Shown in pieces: positions 46,438 to 56,056 of a stretch of DNA of 64,000 nt; within the stretch, counting starts at the first letter, position 1; each line of letters starts with the position of its first letter. The notes under the pieces are model-generated. The model made no database searches. It worked only from the letters and a program-made list of their open reading frames with translations, and had not been told where the DNA came from. The DNA is from Bacteroidota bacterium. Lineage in GTDB: Bacteria; Bacteroidota; Bacteroidia; NS11-12g; UBA955. A program made the translations under genes and the position numbers. Where the stretch lies: the NCBI GenBank assembly GCA_030834125.1, contig JAURFW010000003.1, forward strand, positions 1-64,000, in the 5' to 3' direction.

Positions 46438-49400
46438 ATGAATAGTTTACGCAAGCAAACAATGTGGATGACCGGTCCCGTTTATTCGGATTTTTGGATT
46501 TCCACACGGAAAGTTACAAAGGCCCTATTAGGGTTTTTTGTGTTTTTGTGGGTGGGTGTTTTATCTGCACAAACAATTAATTCAACTACGCCAACTGATC
46601 CAACATGTAATGGGTATTTCAACGGGCAGATTGTAGTTAACGTTACCACATCTGGAAGTGGTTATCTTTATTATCACTTAGATTCTGTTGGAAACATTAA
46701 TACTGCAACCATGGATTTTGATTCATTCAGTATAAGTGCAGCAACAGCAGATTACACTATACCAAATTTAGGGGCAAACGCAAACGGGTATACAATTTTT
46801 TTAACCGAGGATAGTGTAAATTTTTCAAATACATCCTTAGAAATTTTATCAGACCCAACAGCAGTAGCGCTTACTGGTGTAATTAAAAATGTTAGTTGTA
46901 ACTCCGGTTCAGATGGAGCAGTTTATCTTTCTGCTGCGGGCGGAAATAGTGGGATTTATAATTTCAAACAAAGCGGGGGTAGTTTTTCCACGACAACCGC
47001 ATACACAGGTTTTTCTGCAGGGGCCAATATAGAATTCATTGTAATTGATGGGAATTTGTGTACTGATACATTTGTCACAAATATTACAGAACCATCTGCC
47101 TTGACCATATCTACGACAGAGGTTGACAATGTTTGTAATGGCGATTTATTAGGAACAATTACTGCTAATGCTGCAGGAGGGGTTGCTGCTTCAGGATATA
47201 CATATCAATTAGACGCAGGCGGGTATTCGTCAACTAATTTATTTTCTAGCTTGGGAGCTAACACATATACTGTTTATGCAAAAGACGATAGTGGTTGTGT
47301 GGTTAATCAATCTGTAACAATCACTGAGCCAACAGCGGTTTCTCTGACGGTTAATTCAGTAAATGGGATATGTTTAAACAGTGGTTCAGTTAGCTTTACA
47401 GCTACGGGCGGTTCAGGTGGTTACACATACGATCTTAATTCTTCCGGTACATACAGCTCTACAGCGTCTTATCCAAACCTTGCGAACGGGAATTATACAG
47501 TTGACGTTAAGGATGTTAACGGCTGTGCGGGAACACAACAGAGTTTTTCTATAGCCAATACCGATGCTACTGGTCCAACCTTAGGAATTAACGCAGCAAT
47601 AACAGTTTACTTAGATTCTCTTGGAACGCGAGTTGTAGACTCTGCAGATGTAGATATTAACACTACAGACGACTGTAATTTTACTCTTACTGTAGCAGCA
47701 AATGCTTTTACTTGCGCAGACACTGCAGGAACAACAACTCTTGCGGTTACAGCAACAGATGAATCGGGTAATGCATCTTCAGGATCTGTTATAGTCACTG
47801 TTGTTGATAATAGAGCACCTACTATTTTAGCACATCAATACACCACTATTTATTCTGATGTGAATGGTACAGCTACATTAGATCCAAACGACGTAGATAG
47901 TGCATCTTTTGATGGCTGTGGAATTGCTCAAAAATCAGTTAATCAGATTTCATTTAATTGCTCTTTTGCCGGTGACACAGTGCAGAGAACATTTGAGCTG
48001 AGAGACTATTCTGGAAACATCTCGAATCAAACAGTTAATATTGTTATTCTTGATACAATTAAACCTACATTTACTTTATCAAGCTCTTATGATTTGTATT
48101 TAGATAATGACGGAGCAGATACTCTTTCTGCTGCAACTTTCGCTTCGAGTTTGGCAGATAATTGTAGTATTGCAGATTTGTTTGTTGTGGGAGATTCAAT
48201 TTTTAATTGCTCTTCCACTGGGTCACAGACAATGCAAGTTCGTGTTGTAGATAATAGCGGTAATGCAACTACAAAAAGTATGACAATCAATGTGGCGGAT
48301 ACACTTGTTCCCGATTCTCTAGGATTAAGAAATTTTGATTTGTACTTAAATGCTGCAGGATCAGCAACACTATCCGCAGACTCCATTGTGTTGTTTACAC
48401 GTGATAATTGTAGCGTGGTTGACACAACACTAAGCAAGTCTAGTTTTGATTGTAGCAACTTAGGTTCAAATAGTATTACTGTTACAATTACCGACCCTTC
48501 AGGCAATACAACACAAAAAACTTGTACAGTAACAATTTATGATACATTGAATCCTACTTCTTTAGTTGTTCAAGACATTACAAGAAACTTAGACGTAAAT
48601 GGCGCAGATACTATTTCTGTGTTTGATGTTTACGTTTCATCATCTGACAACTGTGGAGTAGTTCAGGTTGAGGTTTCAGACTCAATATTTAATTGTTCTC
48701 AGGTTGGTACAGTAGATGTTCTAGTAACAGTGACTGACGCAAGCGGAAATTCAACTACAGACACTGCAACAATTACAATTAACGATACCATTTCGCCAAC
48801 ATTTACACTTGCAAGTTCCTACGATCTATACATTGGTCAAGATGGTAGCGACACGGTAACAACTTCAATGATTGTAACCAATGCAGATGATAATTGTAGC
48901 ATTGATAGTTTATACATTATTGGAGATTCAATATTTGATTGTTCTGAAACAGGAACAAGAACACTGCAGGTTCGCTTGAAAGATGTAAATGGAAATGAGA
49001 CAACCAAGTCTATTTCAATAGTAGCAAAAGATAGCTTGGCGCCAGATTCTCTTGGCGTTCAGGACTTCACTATTTATTTAAATGCTTCTGGTGCGGCAAC
49101 TCTTTCTGCTGACTCAGTAGTTTTGTATACCAGCGACAATTGTAGTGTTACAGACACTACTCTAAGTCAAACTAGTTTTGATTGTACCAACTTAGGATCA
49201 AATAGTATTACGGTAACAATTTCAGATCCATCCTCTAACACTACCACTAAAACCTTAAACGTTGAGGTGTTAGATACAATAAAACCAAATAGTCTGGTAG
49301 TTCAAGACATTACGAGATATTTAGATAGTTCAGGATCAGACACTATTTCGGTATTTGATGTGTATGTTTCATCTGCGGACAACTGTGGAGTAACTCAAAT

Positions 49401-51975
49401 AGAAGTTTCTGATTCTATATTTAATTGTTCAAATGTTGGAACAGTTGATGTAGTAGTTTCTATTTCTGATGCAAGTGGAAACACAATTACAGATACGGCA
49501 ACTATTACATATTTAGATACATTAGCACCATTTGATGTGGTGTTAAATAAAACCATAGACTTGTATCTAGACATGGGTAATGCCAACCTAGAAAAAGACA
49601 GTGTAGTAGTACAAGCGTTTGACAATTGTGGAATTCAAGATACCACGCTAAGTCAAACAGGATTTACTTGTTCAGACGTTGGTTCGTTAAACAAGGTTTA
49701 TATTACTCTAACTGATATTTACGGAAATGCCTACAACGACTCTATTTTAGTTTTGGTTTATGACACTACAAAACCAGAAGTAATTACCAAAACAAAAGAT
49801 ACGGTATATCTGGATGCAAATGGATTGGCTACAATGATAGCAGCCGATATCGACAGTGCTTCTTTTGACTATTGTGGAATACAGTCAATGATCATTGATG
49901 TAACGAATTTTTCTTGCATCAACGCAAACAAAACAATTAATGTAACATTAACCGTTACAGATGTAAATGGAAACACAAGTACAGGAACGACTCCAGTATT
50001 GGTGTTGGATACGGTTAAACCAATTTTGGCCTTGAAAAATGTATCTGCGTTTATTGATGCTGATGGTGATGACACAATAACGGTATACGATGTGGACGAT
50101 GGGGTTTATGATAATTGTGCACTAAAAAGAAGATGGTTGTCTGACTCTGTTTTAAGTTGTGCAAACCTTGGAACAAATACAATTACATTTTATGCTGAAG
50201 ACGTTAATGGAAATATAGACTCTGCAACATTTACAGTTAATGTTCAAGATACTGTAGCGCCTTCTATTACCGTTCAAAATACTACTATTTATATTGATAC
50301 TGCAGGAGGTGCAAAACTTGAACAATCCATGGTTGTGTTATTAATTGATGATAATTGTGGTGTAGACACAGTGGTACTTTCAAAAGATTCGTTTGATTTA
50401 ACAAATGTTGGACCAAACAATGTGACGGTTACAATTACTGACAAGTCTGGTAATTCTACTGATGAAGTTGTTGTTGTGACTGTGGAAGTTGGCGACTCGG
50501 ACAACGATGGCATTCCAGATTATGTAGAAAGGGGTAGTGATTTTGATTACGATAATATAAAAAATTACTTAGATCTTGATTCAGATAATGATGGAATTGC
50601 AGACGCCACAGAGGCAGGGGCAAATCCTGTTTTGCCTATCGACTTTGATGCCGATGGACACCCAGATTATTTAGATTTAGATTCAGATAATGATGGAATA
50701 AACGATGCCTGGGAGGCAAAAGCAGGTGATGTTGATGGAAATGGAATGAAAGACGATCCAACTACATTAATAATTGCTGCTCCGGATTCTGATGGCGATG
50801 GTTTAGCGGATTATCTAGATTTAGATTCTGATGATGATGGGTTGAACGACTTATTAGAGAGTTTAGGAGGTTTAACAGATGCCGACCAAGACGGTGTTGT
50901 GGATGGAGTGGATTCTGACGGAGATGGAATTAAGGACGATGCTGATGGTGCTCCGGGTTTTGGCGATATGAATGGTCTAGACCCAGTAGATACAGATGGT
51001 GATGGTGATGAGGATTTCAGAGATACCGATTCTGATGGTGATACTATTCCAGATTCAGTTGAATTAGATGCAGATGTTGATGCCGATGGTTTGCCGAACT
51101 ACAGAGACTTAGATTCTGATGGTGATTCATTACCAGATGAAGTAGAAGCCGGTTCAGACCCAACAAATCCAGTAGATACTGATGGTGACGGAGATGCTAA
51201 CTACTTAGATACTGATTCTGATGATGATACAATCCCAGATACTATTGAAGCAGGTGCAGATCCAACAAATCCAGTAGACACTGACTCAGATGGTGCTGCT
51301 GATTATGTTGATACGGATGCCGATAATGATACAATTCCAGATGAGGTAGAGGCAGGCGCAGATCCAAATAACCCAGACGATACAGATGGTGATGGAGATA
51401 TGGATTTTAGAGATCTTGACTCTGATAACGATAGTATTGACGATGAAACTGAGGCAGGTTCTGATCCAACTAATCCATTAGACACAGATGGTGATGGAGT
51501 TATGGACTTTAGAGATATTGATTCTGATGGTGATGGAATAACTGATAAAACAGAAGGAACTATCGATACAGACGGTGATGGAATTCCTAACTATCTAGAT
51601 ACCGATTCGGATTCGGACGAACTATTAGACGCTGATGAAGGAACAGTAGACGCCAACGGAAACGGAATTCCAGACTATATAGATGCACAAGTAGTTATAC
51701 CGGAAGGTTTCTCACCTAATGGAGACGGAGATAACGAAGTATTTTACATCAAGGGATTAAAGGTATACACAATGGCAGAAATAATTGTGTTCAATAGAAA
51801 TGGTCAAATCGTGTTTGAGTCAGGTCCTGGTTACAAGAACAATTGGGGAGGAACAAGTACTAACTCAACTCCAGGTTGGGGAAGTGACCTACCCGAAGGT
51901 TTATACTACTATATATTTAAATATAATGGTCAAGGTCGTGAACCAATCACAGGAAACGTATACATCAAACGATAA
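46438..51975 (+). CDS. Giant SprB-like surface adhesin with type B T9SS signal
   Basis: 1845 residues. The start chosen is ATG 46438; the signal region is long and ends near VLSAQ (about 45). Three or four SprB-type repeats follow (about 50-375; VSCNSGSDGAVYLSAAGG). Twelve HYR/Ig-like modules of about 81 residues come next (about 378-1350), each with an internal DNC and a closing DT-x-x-P. Then come Asp-rich thrombospondin type-3-like calcium repeats (about 1352-1750; DSDGDGIPD variants). A type B sorting domain ends the protein (about 1755-1845; IPEGFSPNGDGDNEVF, IIVFNRNGQIVFES). It is predicted to be exported by T9SS and held on the surface, as for SprB in gliding bacteria. porP/sprF and ompA genes follow at once. 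Confidence 0.9.
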   Translation: MNSLRKQTMWMTGPVYSDFWISTRKVTKALLGFFVFLWVGVLSAQTINSTTPTDPTCNGYFNGQIVVNVTTSGSGYLYYHLDSVGNINTATMDFDSFSISAATADYTIPNLGANANGYTIFLTEDSVNFSNTSLEILSDPTAVALTGVIKNVSCNSGSDGAVYLSAAGGNSGIYNFKQSGGSFSTTTAYTGFSAGANIEFIVIDGNLCTDTFVTNITEPSALTISTTEVDNVCNGDLLGTITANAAGGVAASGYTYQLDAGGYSSTNLFSSLGANTYTVYAKDDSGCVVNQSVTITEPTAVSLTVNSVNGICLNSGSVSFTATGGSGGYTYDLNSSGTYSSTASYPNLANGNYTVDVKDVNGCAGTQQSFSIANTDATGPTLGINAAITVYLDSLGTRVVDSADVDINTTDDCNFTLTVAANAFTCADTAGTTTLAVTATDESGNASSGSVIVTVVDNRAPTILAHQYTTIYSDVNGTATLDPNDVDSASFDGCGIAQKSVNQISFNCSFAGDTVQRTFELRDYSGNISNQTVNIVILDTIKPTFTLSSSYDLYLDNDGADTLSAATFASSLADNCSIADLFVVGDSIFNCSSTGSQTMQVRVVDNSGNATTKSMTINVADTLVPDSLGLRNFDLYLNAAGSATLSADSIVLFTRDNCSVVDTTLSKSSFDCSNLGSNSITVTITDPSGNTTQKTCTVTIYDTLNPTSLVVQDITRNLDVNGADTISVFDVYVSSSDNCGVVQVEVSDSIFNCSQVGTVDVLVTVTDASGNSTTDTATITINDTISPTFTLASSYDLYIGQDGSDTVTTSMIVTNADDNCSIDSLYIIGDSIFDCSETGTRTLQVRLKDVNGNETTKSISIVAKDSLAPDSLGVQDFTIYLNASGAATLSADSVVLYTSDNCSVTDTTLSQTSFDCTNLGSNSITVTISDPSSNTTTKTLNVEVLDTIKPNSLVVQDITRYLDSSGSDTISVFDVYVSSADNCGVTQIEVSDSIFNCSNVGTVDVVVSISDASGNTITDTATITYLDTLAPFDVVLNKTIDLYLDMGNANLEKDSVVVQAFDNCGIQDTTLSQTGFTCSDVGSLNKVYITLTDIYGNAYNDSILVLVYDTTKPEVITKTKDTVYLDANGLATMIAADIDSASFDYCGIQSMIIDVTNFSCINANKTINVTLTVTDVNGNTSTGTTPVLVLDTVKPILALKNVSAFIDADGDDTITVYDVDDGVYDNCALKRRWLSDSVLSCANLGTNTITFYAEDVNGNIDSATFTVNVQDTVAPSITVQNTTIYIDTAGGAKLEQSMVVLLIDDNCGVDTVVLSKDSFDLTNVGPNNVTVTITDKSGNSTDEVVVVTVEVGDSDNDGIPDYVERGSDFDYDNIKNYLDLDSDNDGIADATEAGANPVLPIDFDADGHPDYLDLDSDNDGINDAWEAKAGDVDGNGMKDDPTTLIIAAPDSDGDGLADYLDLDSDDDGLNDLLESLGGLTDADQDGVVDGVDSDGDGIKDDADGAPGFGDMNGLDPVDTDGDGDEDFRDTDSDGDTIPDSVELDADVDADGLPNYRDLDSDGDSLPDEVEAGSDPTNPVDTDGDGDANYLDTDSDDDTIPDTIEAGADPTNPVDTDSDGAADYVDTDADNDTIPDEVEAGADPNNPDDTDGDGDMDFRDLDSDNDSIDDETEAGSDPTNPLDTDGDGVMDFRDIDSDGDGITDKTEGTIDTDGDGIPNYLDTDSDSDELLDADEGTVDANGNGIPDYIDAQVVIPEGFSPNGDGDNEVFYIKGLKVYTMAEIIVFNRNGQIVFESGPGYKNNWGGTSTNSTPGWGSDLPEGLYYYIFKYNGQGREPITGNVYIKR
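48070..49533 (+). repeat. Tandem duplication of a three-module block within the adhesin gene
   Basis: Modules 3-5 (48070-48801) and 6-8 (48802-49533) are each 732 bases and correspond one to one. Examples are FTLSSSYDLYLDNDG with FTLASSYDLYIGQDG, LGSNSITVTITDPS with LGSNSITVTISDPS, and DTISVFDVYVSSSDNCGV with DTISVFDVYVSSADNCGV. The order of similarity shows duplication of a block of three rather than of single modules. Confidence 0.85.
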
Positions 51976-51993
51976 TCAATAAAAAACGAAGAA

Positions 51994-52941
51994 ATGAAAA
52001 AACTTTTAATATACACATTGTCACTTGTTATGACCTTTACGGGGGTGAGCTCCTTAATGGCTCAACAAGAACAACTGTATTCTCATTATGATTACAACAC
52101 ATTAGCTTTAAATCCGGCATATGCTGGGTCTAAGCAAACATTTGTTGCAAACAGCTTGGCACGTATGCAGTGGTTAAATTTACCAGGTGCGCCCAGATAT
52201 TATAACCTAGGTATACATTCACCAGTAATTGGCGATTTTGGAGCGGGCTTAAATCTTCAAACCGGTTCATTAGGTAAATTCCAAATTGCCAGCCCAATGA
52301 AGGAAACTCAAATAGCTCTTTCTGGTGCTTATAATAAACAAATAAGTGAAAACTTAAGAGTTGCTGTTGGTTTGAGATTAGGTATGTATAATTACAATGT
52401 AAACTTATCTCAGCTTCAAACGGATAAGGCGGGTGATGTTGCTTTCCAAAACAATGATATCAATCTAACAGCTCCAATGACAGGTTTTGGCTTATACGTA
52501 TACTCAGATAAGTTCTTTGCTGGTTTATCCGCGCCAAGAATGGTGTTTGTTAAAAACAAATCAGTATCTAATGTTGATATAGAATATGCAACAAATACCC
52601 AATATTATGCATTTGCTGGTTATGTAATAGATGTAAATACCGATGTAAAATTGAAGCCAACAACCCAAATAAAAATGGTTCAAGGTGCCCCAATGCAAGT
52701 TGATCTAAACCTTCACTTAATTTATCTTGACAATTATTCAATTGGAGGTTTTTATAGAACTGGTGGGGAGGCAGGTATTATGGCAATGGCAAATTTATCA
52801 CCAAGTTTTACTTTGGTTTATTCTTATGATAGTCGTATGGCGCCTCTAAATGAATACACCGGTGGTTCTCACGAATTTGGTGTACAATACATGATTCCAT
52901 ATATCTCAAACAGTAAAACTAGAGTTCCACGTTATTTCTAA
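51994..52941 (+). CDS. PorP/SprF-like type IX secretion outer-membrane protein
   Basis: 315 residues with a signal peptide ending near LMAQ (about 24) and the family opening QEQLYSHYDYNTLALNPAYAGS. The remainder is a beta-barrel with alternating hydrophobic strands (YVYSDKFFAGLSAPRMVF) and ends HEFGVQYMIPY. PorP/SprF proteins are outer-membrane partners that deliver or anchor a specific large T9SS cargo, often encoded upstream, as here. It begins 18 bases after the adhesin stop, so the pair is very likely one operon. Confidence 0.95.
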   Translation: MKKLLIYTLSLVMTFTGVSSLMAQQEQLYSHYDYNTLALNPAYAGSKQTFVANSLARMQWLNLPGAPRYYNLGIHSPVIGDFGAGLNLQTGSLGKFQIASPMKETQIALSGAYNKQISENLRVAVGLRLGMYNYNVNLSQLQTDKAGDVAFQNNDINLTAPMTGFGLYVYSDKFFAGLSAPRMVFVKNKSVSNVDIEYATNTQYYAFAGYVIDVNTDVKLKPTTQIKMVQGAPMQVDLNLHLIYLDNYSIGGFYRTGGEAGIMAMANLSPSFTLVYSYDSRMAPLNEYTGGSHEFGVQYMIPYISNSKTRVPRYF

Positions 52942-52948
52942 AAATATA

Positions 52949-55900
52949 ATGAAAACCTTTATACAAAAATTAGTACTTACTATTTCTTTTACAGTTTTGG
53001 TAAGTGTTGTCAACGGACAAACAAGGTTGTTAAAGTTGTTAGAACAGCAACGATATGCTAAGATCGTGCAGATGAACGACGAGAAAACAGTTGCTTGTAA
53101 AAAAGATTACATAAACCAGAGAGCTCTAGCTTATTCATATTCCCAAATGGAGGTTACCGATAAAGCATATGATGCATATTATGAACTATTTTCAAAATAT
53201 CCATCTCAAGTTGACGCGATTGATCAACTCTATTATGCATTAACCGCTAGAAAACTCGAATTATACGGTTTGTCGGACAGTTTAATTTTAGGCTTGAAAG
53301 ATTCTGCAATGGCTGGTCAACCTCTTTTTGAAGAACTCACTTATGCATTTTACGATCAAAATAAAGAAAAACGATCTGATTATTGGTCAGAGTTTAATTT
53401 TGAACCCAATTACACAATTAAGCCATTCAAGCAAAATACACAAGATGGCGAATATTCAATAATTAAAGGGTTTGATGGTGAATGTTTCTTTACAAAACAC
53501 GCTCCAAACGAAGGACTATGGAAGATTAAGACAGCTACTCACGAGCGAAATCACCATAAAATATATTCTGCTCGTTATTCCGATAGTTCATACATTTTAG
53601 AAACAGTAGAAAGCTTTAACAAAGCTAGATCAAGTCAACATGTTAGTTATGTAGATCAAGATACTCGTTGGGTTTTTGTTACAAGAAATGTAGAAAAATC
53701 AAACAGCAAGAATGAAAGAGTGTTGAATATCTTTTTATTGATGAAAGATACAAATACTAAGAAGTGGACTGAAGTACCATTCCATTTAAACACGGATAAG
53801 TACTCAATATCGGATCTGGTAATTTCTCCTGATAAATCTAAAGTAGTTTTTACCTCTGACATGCCTGGTGGTTTTGGAAAATCAGACTTATATGAAGCGC
53901 CAATTATTACACTAGACAAAAAAGGTATTCGTGTTGGTGACCCAATTAATATGGGGCCCCAAGTGAATACTGTTTTGAGAGATAACTTTCCAAGATTTTC
54001 TGACTCTGGAGACTTTTATTTCTCTTCAGAAGGCCATCTTGGTTTTGGTGGTTTGGATGTGTACACAATTGATCGCAATTCGGGCTTAATTATAAACATG
54101 GGTAAACCAATTAATTCCGCTCGTGATGACTTTAGCGCTGAGTTCCATGAAAAGTGGGGTACTGTTTCATCTAACAGAGGAAATGAAGGATATAATGACG
54201 ATTTGTACTTTTTCAGATGGCTAGAAGATCCTACGAAGGTTGAACCTACAAATCAAGAGATTATTGTTGAGGTAATTGATGATGCAACTGGAGAATCTTT
54301 GGCGGATGTTTTAGTTACTCTGATTGATATAAATGATACCGATAAAACTTATCGAAAAGTTACAGATTCTAATGGTTTAGCATCTATTGATTCTATCCCT
54401 TTTTCGCTAGAGTTGGAATTAACAGCTCAACCATGTGGTTATAAATACTCAAGCACAACGGATTTCTCAGTAAATGAGCTAGGGCAACGTGTGTTTACTA
54501 TACGTACAATAAAATATATTGAAGGTGAGGACCTAGGTGTGTTGTTCCAGGTAAAACCTACATACTATGAATTAAATAGTTACGCTTTAACTTCTGAGAG
54601 CAAAAGAGAGTTAAATAAAGTATCAAAAGTGTTAGTTGAGAACCCAGCATTGATTGTTGAGCTTGGATCACATACAGATTCAAGGGGGTTAGAAGATTTT
54701 AATCTTACTTTATCTAATAATAGAGCTAAATCAGTTTATAATTTCCTAATAGAAAAGGGCGTTAGCTCTAATCGATTATCTTACAAAGGATTTGGTGAGT
54801 CTAAGTTAATAAACAAATGTTTTGACGGTATTGAGTGTACAGAAGAAGAACATGCTATCAATAGACGTACTGAGTACTTAATTAAAGGAATTGTGCCTTG
54901 CGGATCGGAGGATGTCGTTAATGCGTTGGCTCAAAACGATCCATCATTTGCTATGGCATCTGTAGATCTTAAACAAGGAGAAATGCGAATAGGAGATGCT
55001 GATGGTGATGGAACACCAGACTATTTAGATTCTGATTCCGACAATGACGGTATTCCAGATGCAACCGAAGGTAGGAGAGATAGTGATAAGGATGGCTTGC
55101 CTGATTTTATTGATAAAGATTCGGATAACGATGGTATTCCAGATTTAGCTGAAAAGGGTCTTGATTTTGATAAAGATGGTAAACCAAATTCGATTGATAC
55201 TGATTCAGATAACGATGGAATTGCTGATAATGAAGAGGGTGTTATAGATTCAGATAACGATGGTAGCCCTAATTTTCTAGATCTTGATTCTGATGGCGAC
55301 GGTATTTCTGATAAGTTAGAAGGAAATAAAGACACTGATGGAGATGGAATAATGAATTATTTGGATACAGATTCAGATAATGATGGTATTCCGGATTCCG
55401 AAGAAGGCACAAAAGATACAGATCGGGATGGGGCACCAAACTATCGTGATACCGACTCAGACAATGATAATATTCCTGACAAAGTAGAAGGGACTCGAGA
55501 CAGTGATACGGATGGTAAGCCTGATTATCTAGATACAGACTCTGACGAAGATGGAATCCCTGACAAGTATGAGGCTCCTGCCAACTATGAAAACTACCCA
55601 AAAAACGTAGAGCCCGTCAAAGTAAACAAACCAATATCTCAAGACAATAAAGCCACTACAGCTGTTGATGAAAGTGGAGAATCAATTTCAGACGAACAAT
55701 CAATGGATGAAAAGCTTCCTGTTACCCAAATAGATGAGGATGTTTTCAATGAGCCGGTTGTGTCAGAGGTTACAAAAATTGTTTATAGAGTCCAGTTCCA
55801 AATGGCTAATCGTAAAATGAATACAGCAAACTTTGTGGCAAAAGGGTTGAAAGGCGTTTTTGAATATAAAAGTGGAAAATACTTTAAGTATTGCGCAGGC

Positions 55901-56008
55901 GAGTTTGAAAACTTTAATGACGCCGAAGCTTACAAAGCAATCGTAATAAGTAAAGGATATAACGATGCGTTTATTGTTAAGTTTCAAGGTACTCAAAGGA
56001 TCAATTAA
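52949..56008 (+). CDS. OmpA-family protein with TSP3-like repeats and SPOR-like C-terminus
   Basis: 1019 residues, seven bases after the porP-like gene. Signal peptide (to about residue 24, NGQ), an N-terminal TPR-like region (about 25-120), WD40/PD40-type propeller repeats (about 150-430; LVISPDKSKVVFTSDMPGGFGKSDLY), a CarboxypepD_reg-like segment (about 440-520), an OmpA peptidoglycan-binding domain (about 530-645; ELGSHTDSRGLEDFNLTLSN, RLSYKGFGES), Asp-rich TSP3-like repeats (about 683-875) and a C-terminal SPOR-like domain (about 942-1019; VYRVQFQMA, AGEFENFNDAEAYK). Similar OmpA proteins accompany PorP/SprF. The calcium repeats and the SPOR-like end after the OmpA domain are unusual. Confidence 0.9.
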   Translation: MKTFIQKLVLTISFTVLVSVVNGQTRLLKLLEQQRYAKIVQMNDEKTVACKKDYINQRALAYSYSQMEVTDKAYDAYYELFSKYPSQVDAIDQLYYALTARKLELYGLSDSLILGLKDSAMAGQPLFEELTYAFYDQNKEKRSDYWSEFNFEPNYTIKPFKQNTQDGEYSIIKGFDGECFFTKHAPNEGLWKIKTATHERNHHKIYSARYSDSSYILETVESFNKARSSQHVSYVDQDTRWVFVTRNVEKSNSKNERVLNIFLLMKDTNTKKWTEVPFHLNTDKYSISDLVISPDKSKVVFTSDMPGGFGKSDLYEAPIITLDKKGIRVGDPINMGPQVNTVLRDNFPRFSDSGDFYFSSEGHLGFGGLDVYTIDRNSGLIINMGKPINSARDDFSAEFHEKWGTVSSNRGNEGYNDDLYFFRWLEDPTKVEPTNQEIIVEVIDDATGESLADVLVTLIDINDTDKTYRKVTDSNGLASIDSIPFSLELELTAQPCGYKYSSTTDFSVNELGQRVFTIRTIKYIEGEDLGVLFQVKPTYYELNSYALTSESKRELNKVSKVLVENPALIVELGSHTDSRGLEDFNLTLSNNRAKSVYNFLIEKGVSSNRLSYKGFGESKLINKCFDGIECTEEEHAINRRTEYLIKGIVPCGSEDVVNALAQNDPSFAMASVDLKQGEMRIGDADGDGTPDYLDSDSDNDGIPDATEGRRDSDKDGLPDFIDKDSDNDGIPDLAEKGLDFDKDGKPNSIDTDSDNDGIADNEEGVIDSDNDGSPNFLDLDSDGDGISDKLEGNKDTDGDGIMNYLDTDSDNDGIPDSEEGTKDTDRDGAPNYRDTDSDNDNIPDKVEGTRDSDTDGKPDYLDTDSDEDGIPDKYEAPANYENYPKNVEPVKVNKPISQDNKATTAVDESGESISDEQSMDEKLPVTQIDEDVFNEPVVSEVTKIVYRVQFQMANRKMNTANFVAKGLKGVFEYKSGKYFKYCAGEFENFNDAEAYKAIVISKGYNDAFIVKFQGTQRIN

Positions 56009-56026
56009 TTAATTTTAAATACATTT

Positions 56027-56052
56027 AAAAAGGGGGATATCCCCCTTTTTTT
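56027..56052 (+). terminator. Terminator of the adhesin-porP-ompA operon
   Basis: A perfect palindrome AAAAAGGGGG-AT-style stem (GGGGGATATCCCCC centre) followed by seven T. It ends the surface-protein operon, four bases before the next gene's ATG. Confidence 0.85.
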
Positions 56053-56056
56053 ATAT

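Noticed and set aside
48087-48506. 139-codon minus-strand frame inside the adhesin gene
   Set aside because: A shadow of the repetitive adhesin coding sequence; similar antisense frames recur with the repeat period.
48070-49533. Regular direct repeats that could suggest a CRISPR or satellite array
   Set aside because: The period is about 245 or 732 bases and in frame, and the repeats encode Ig-like modules; there are no short repeats with unique spacers.
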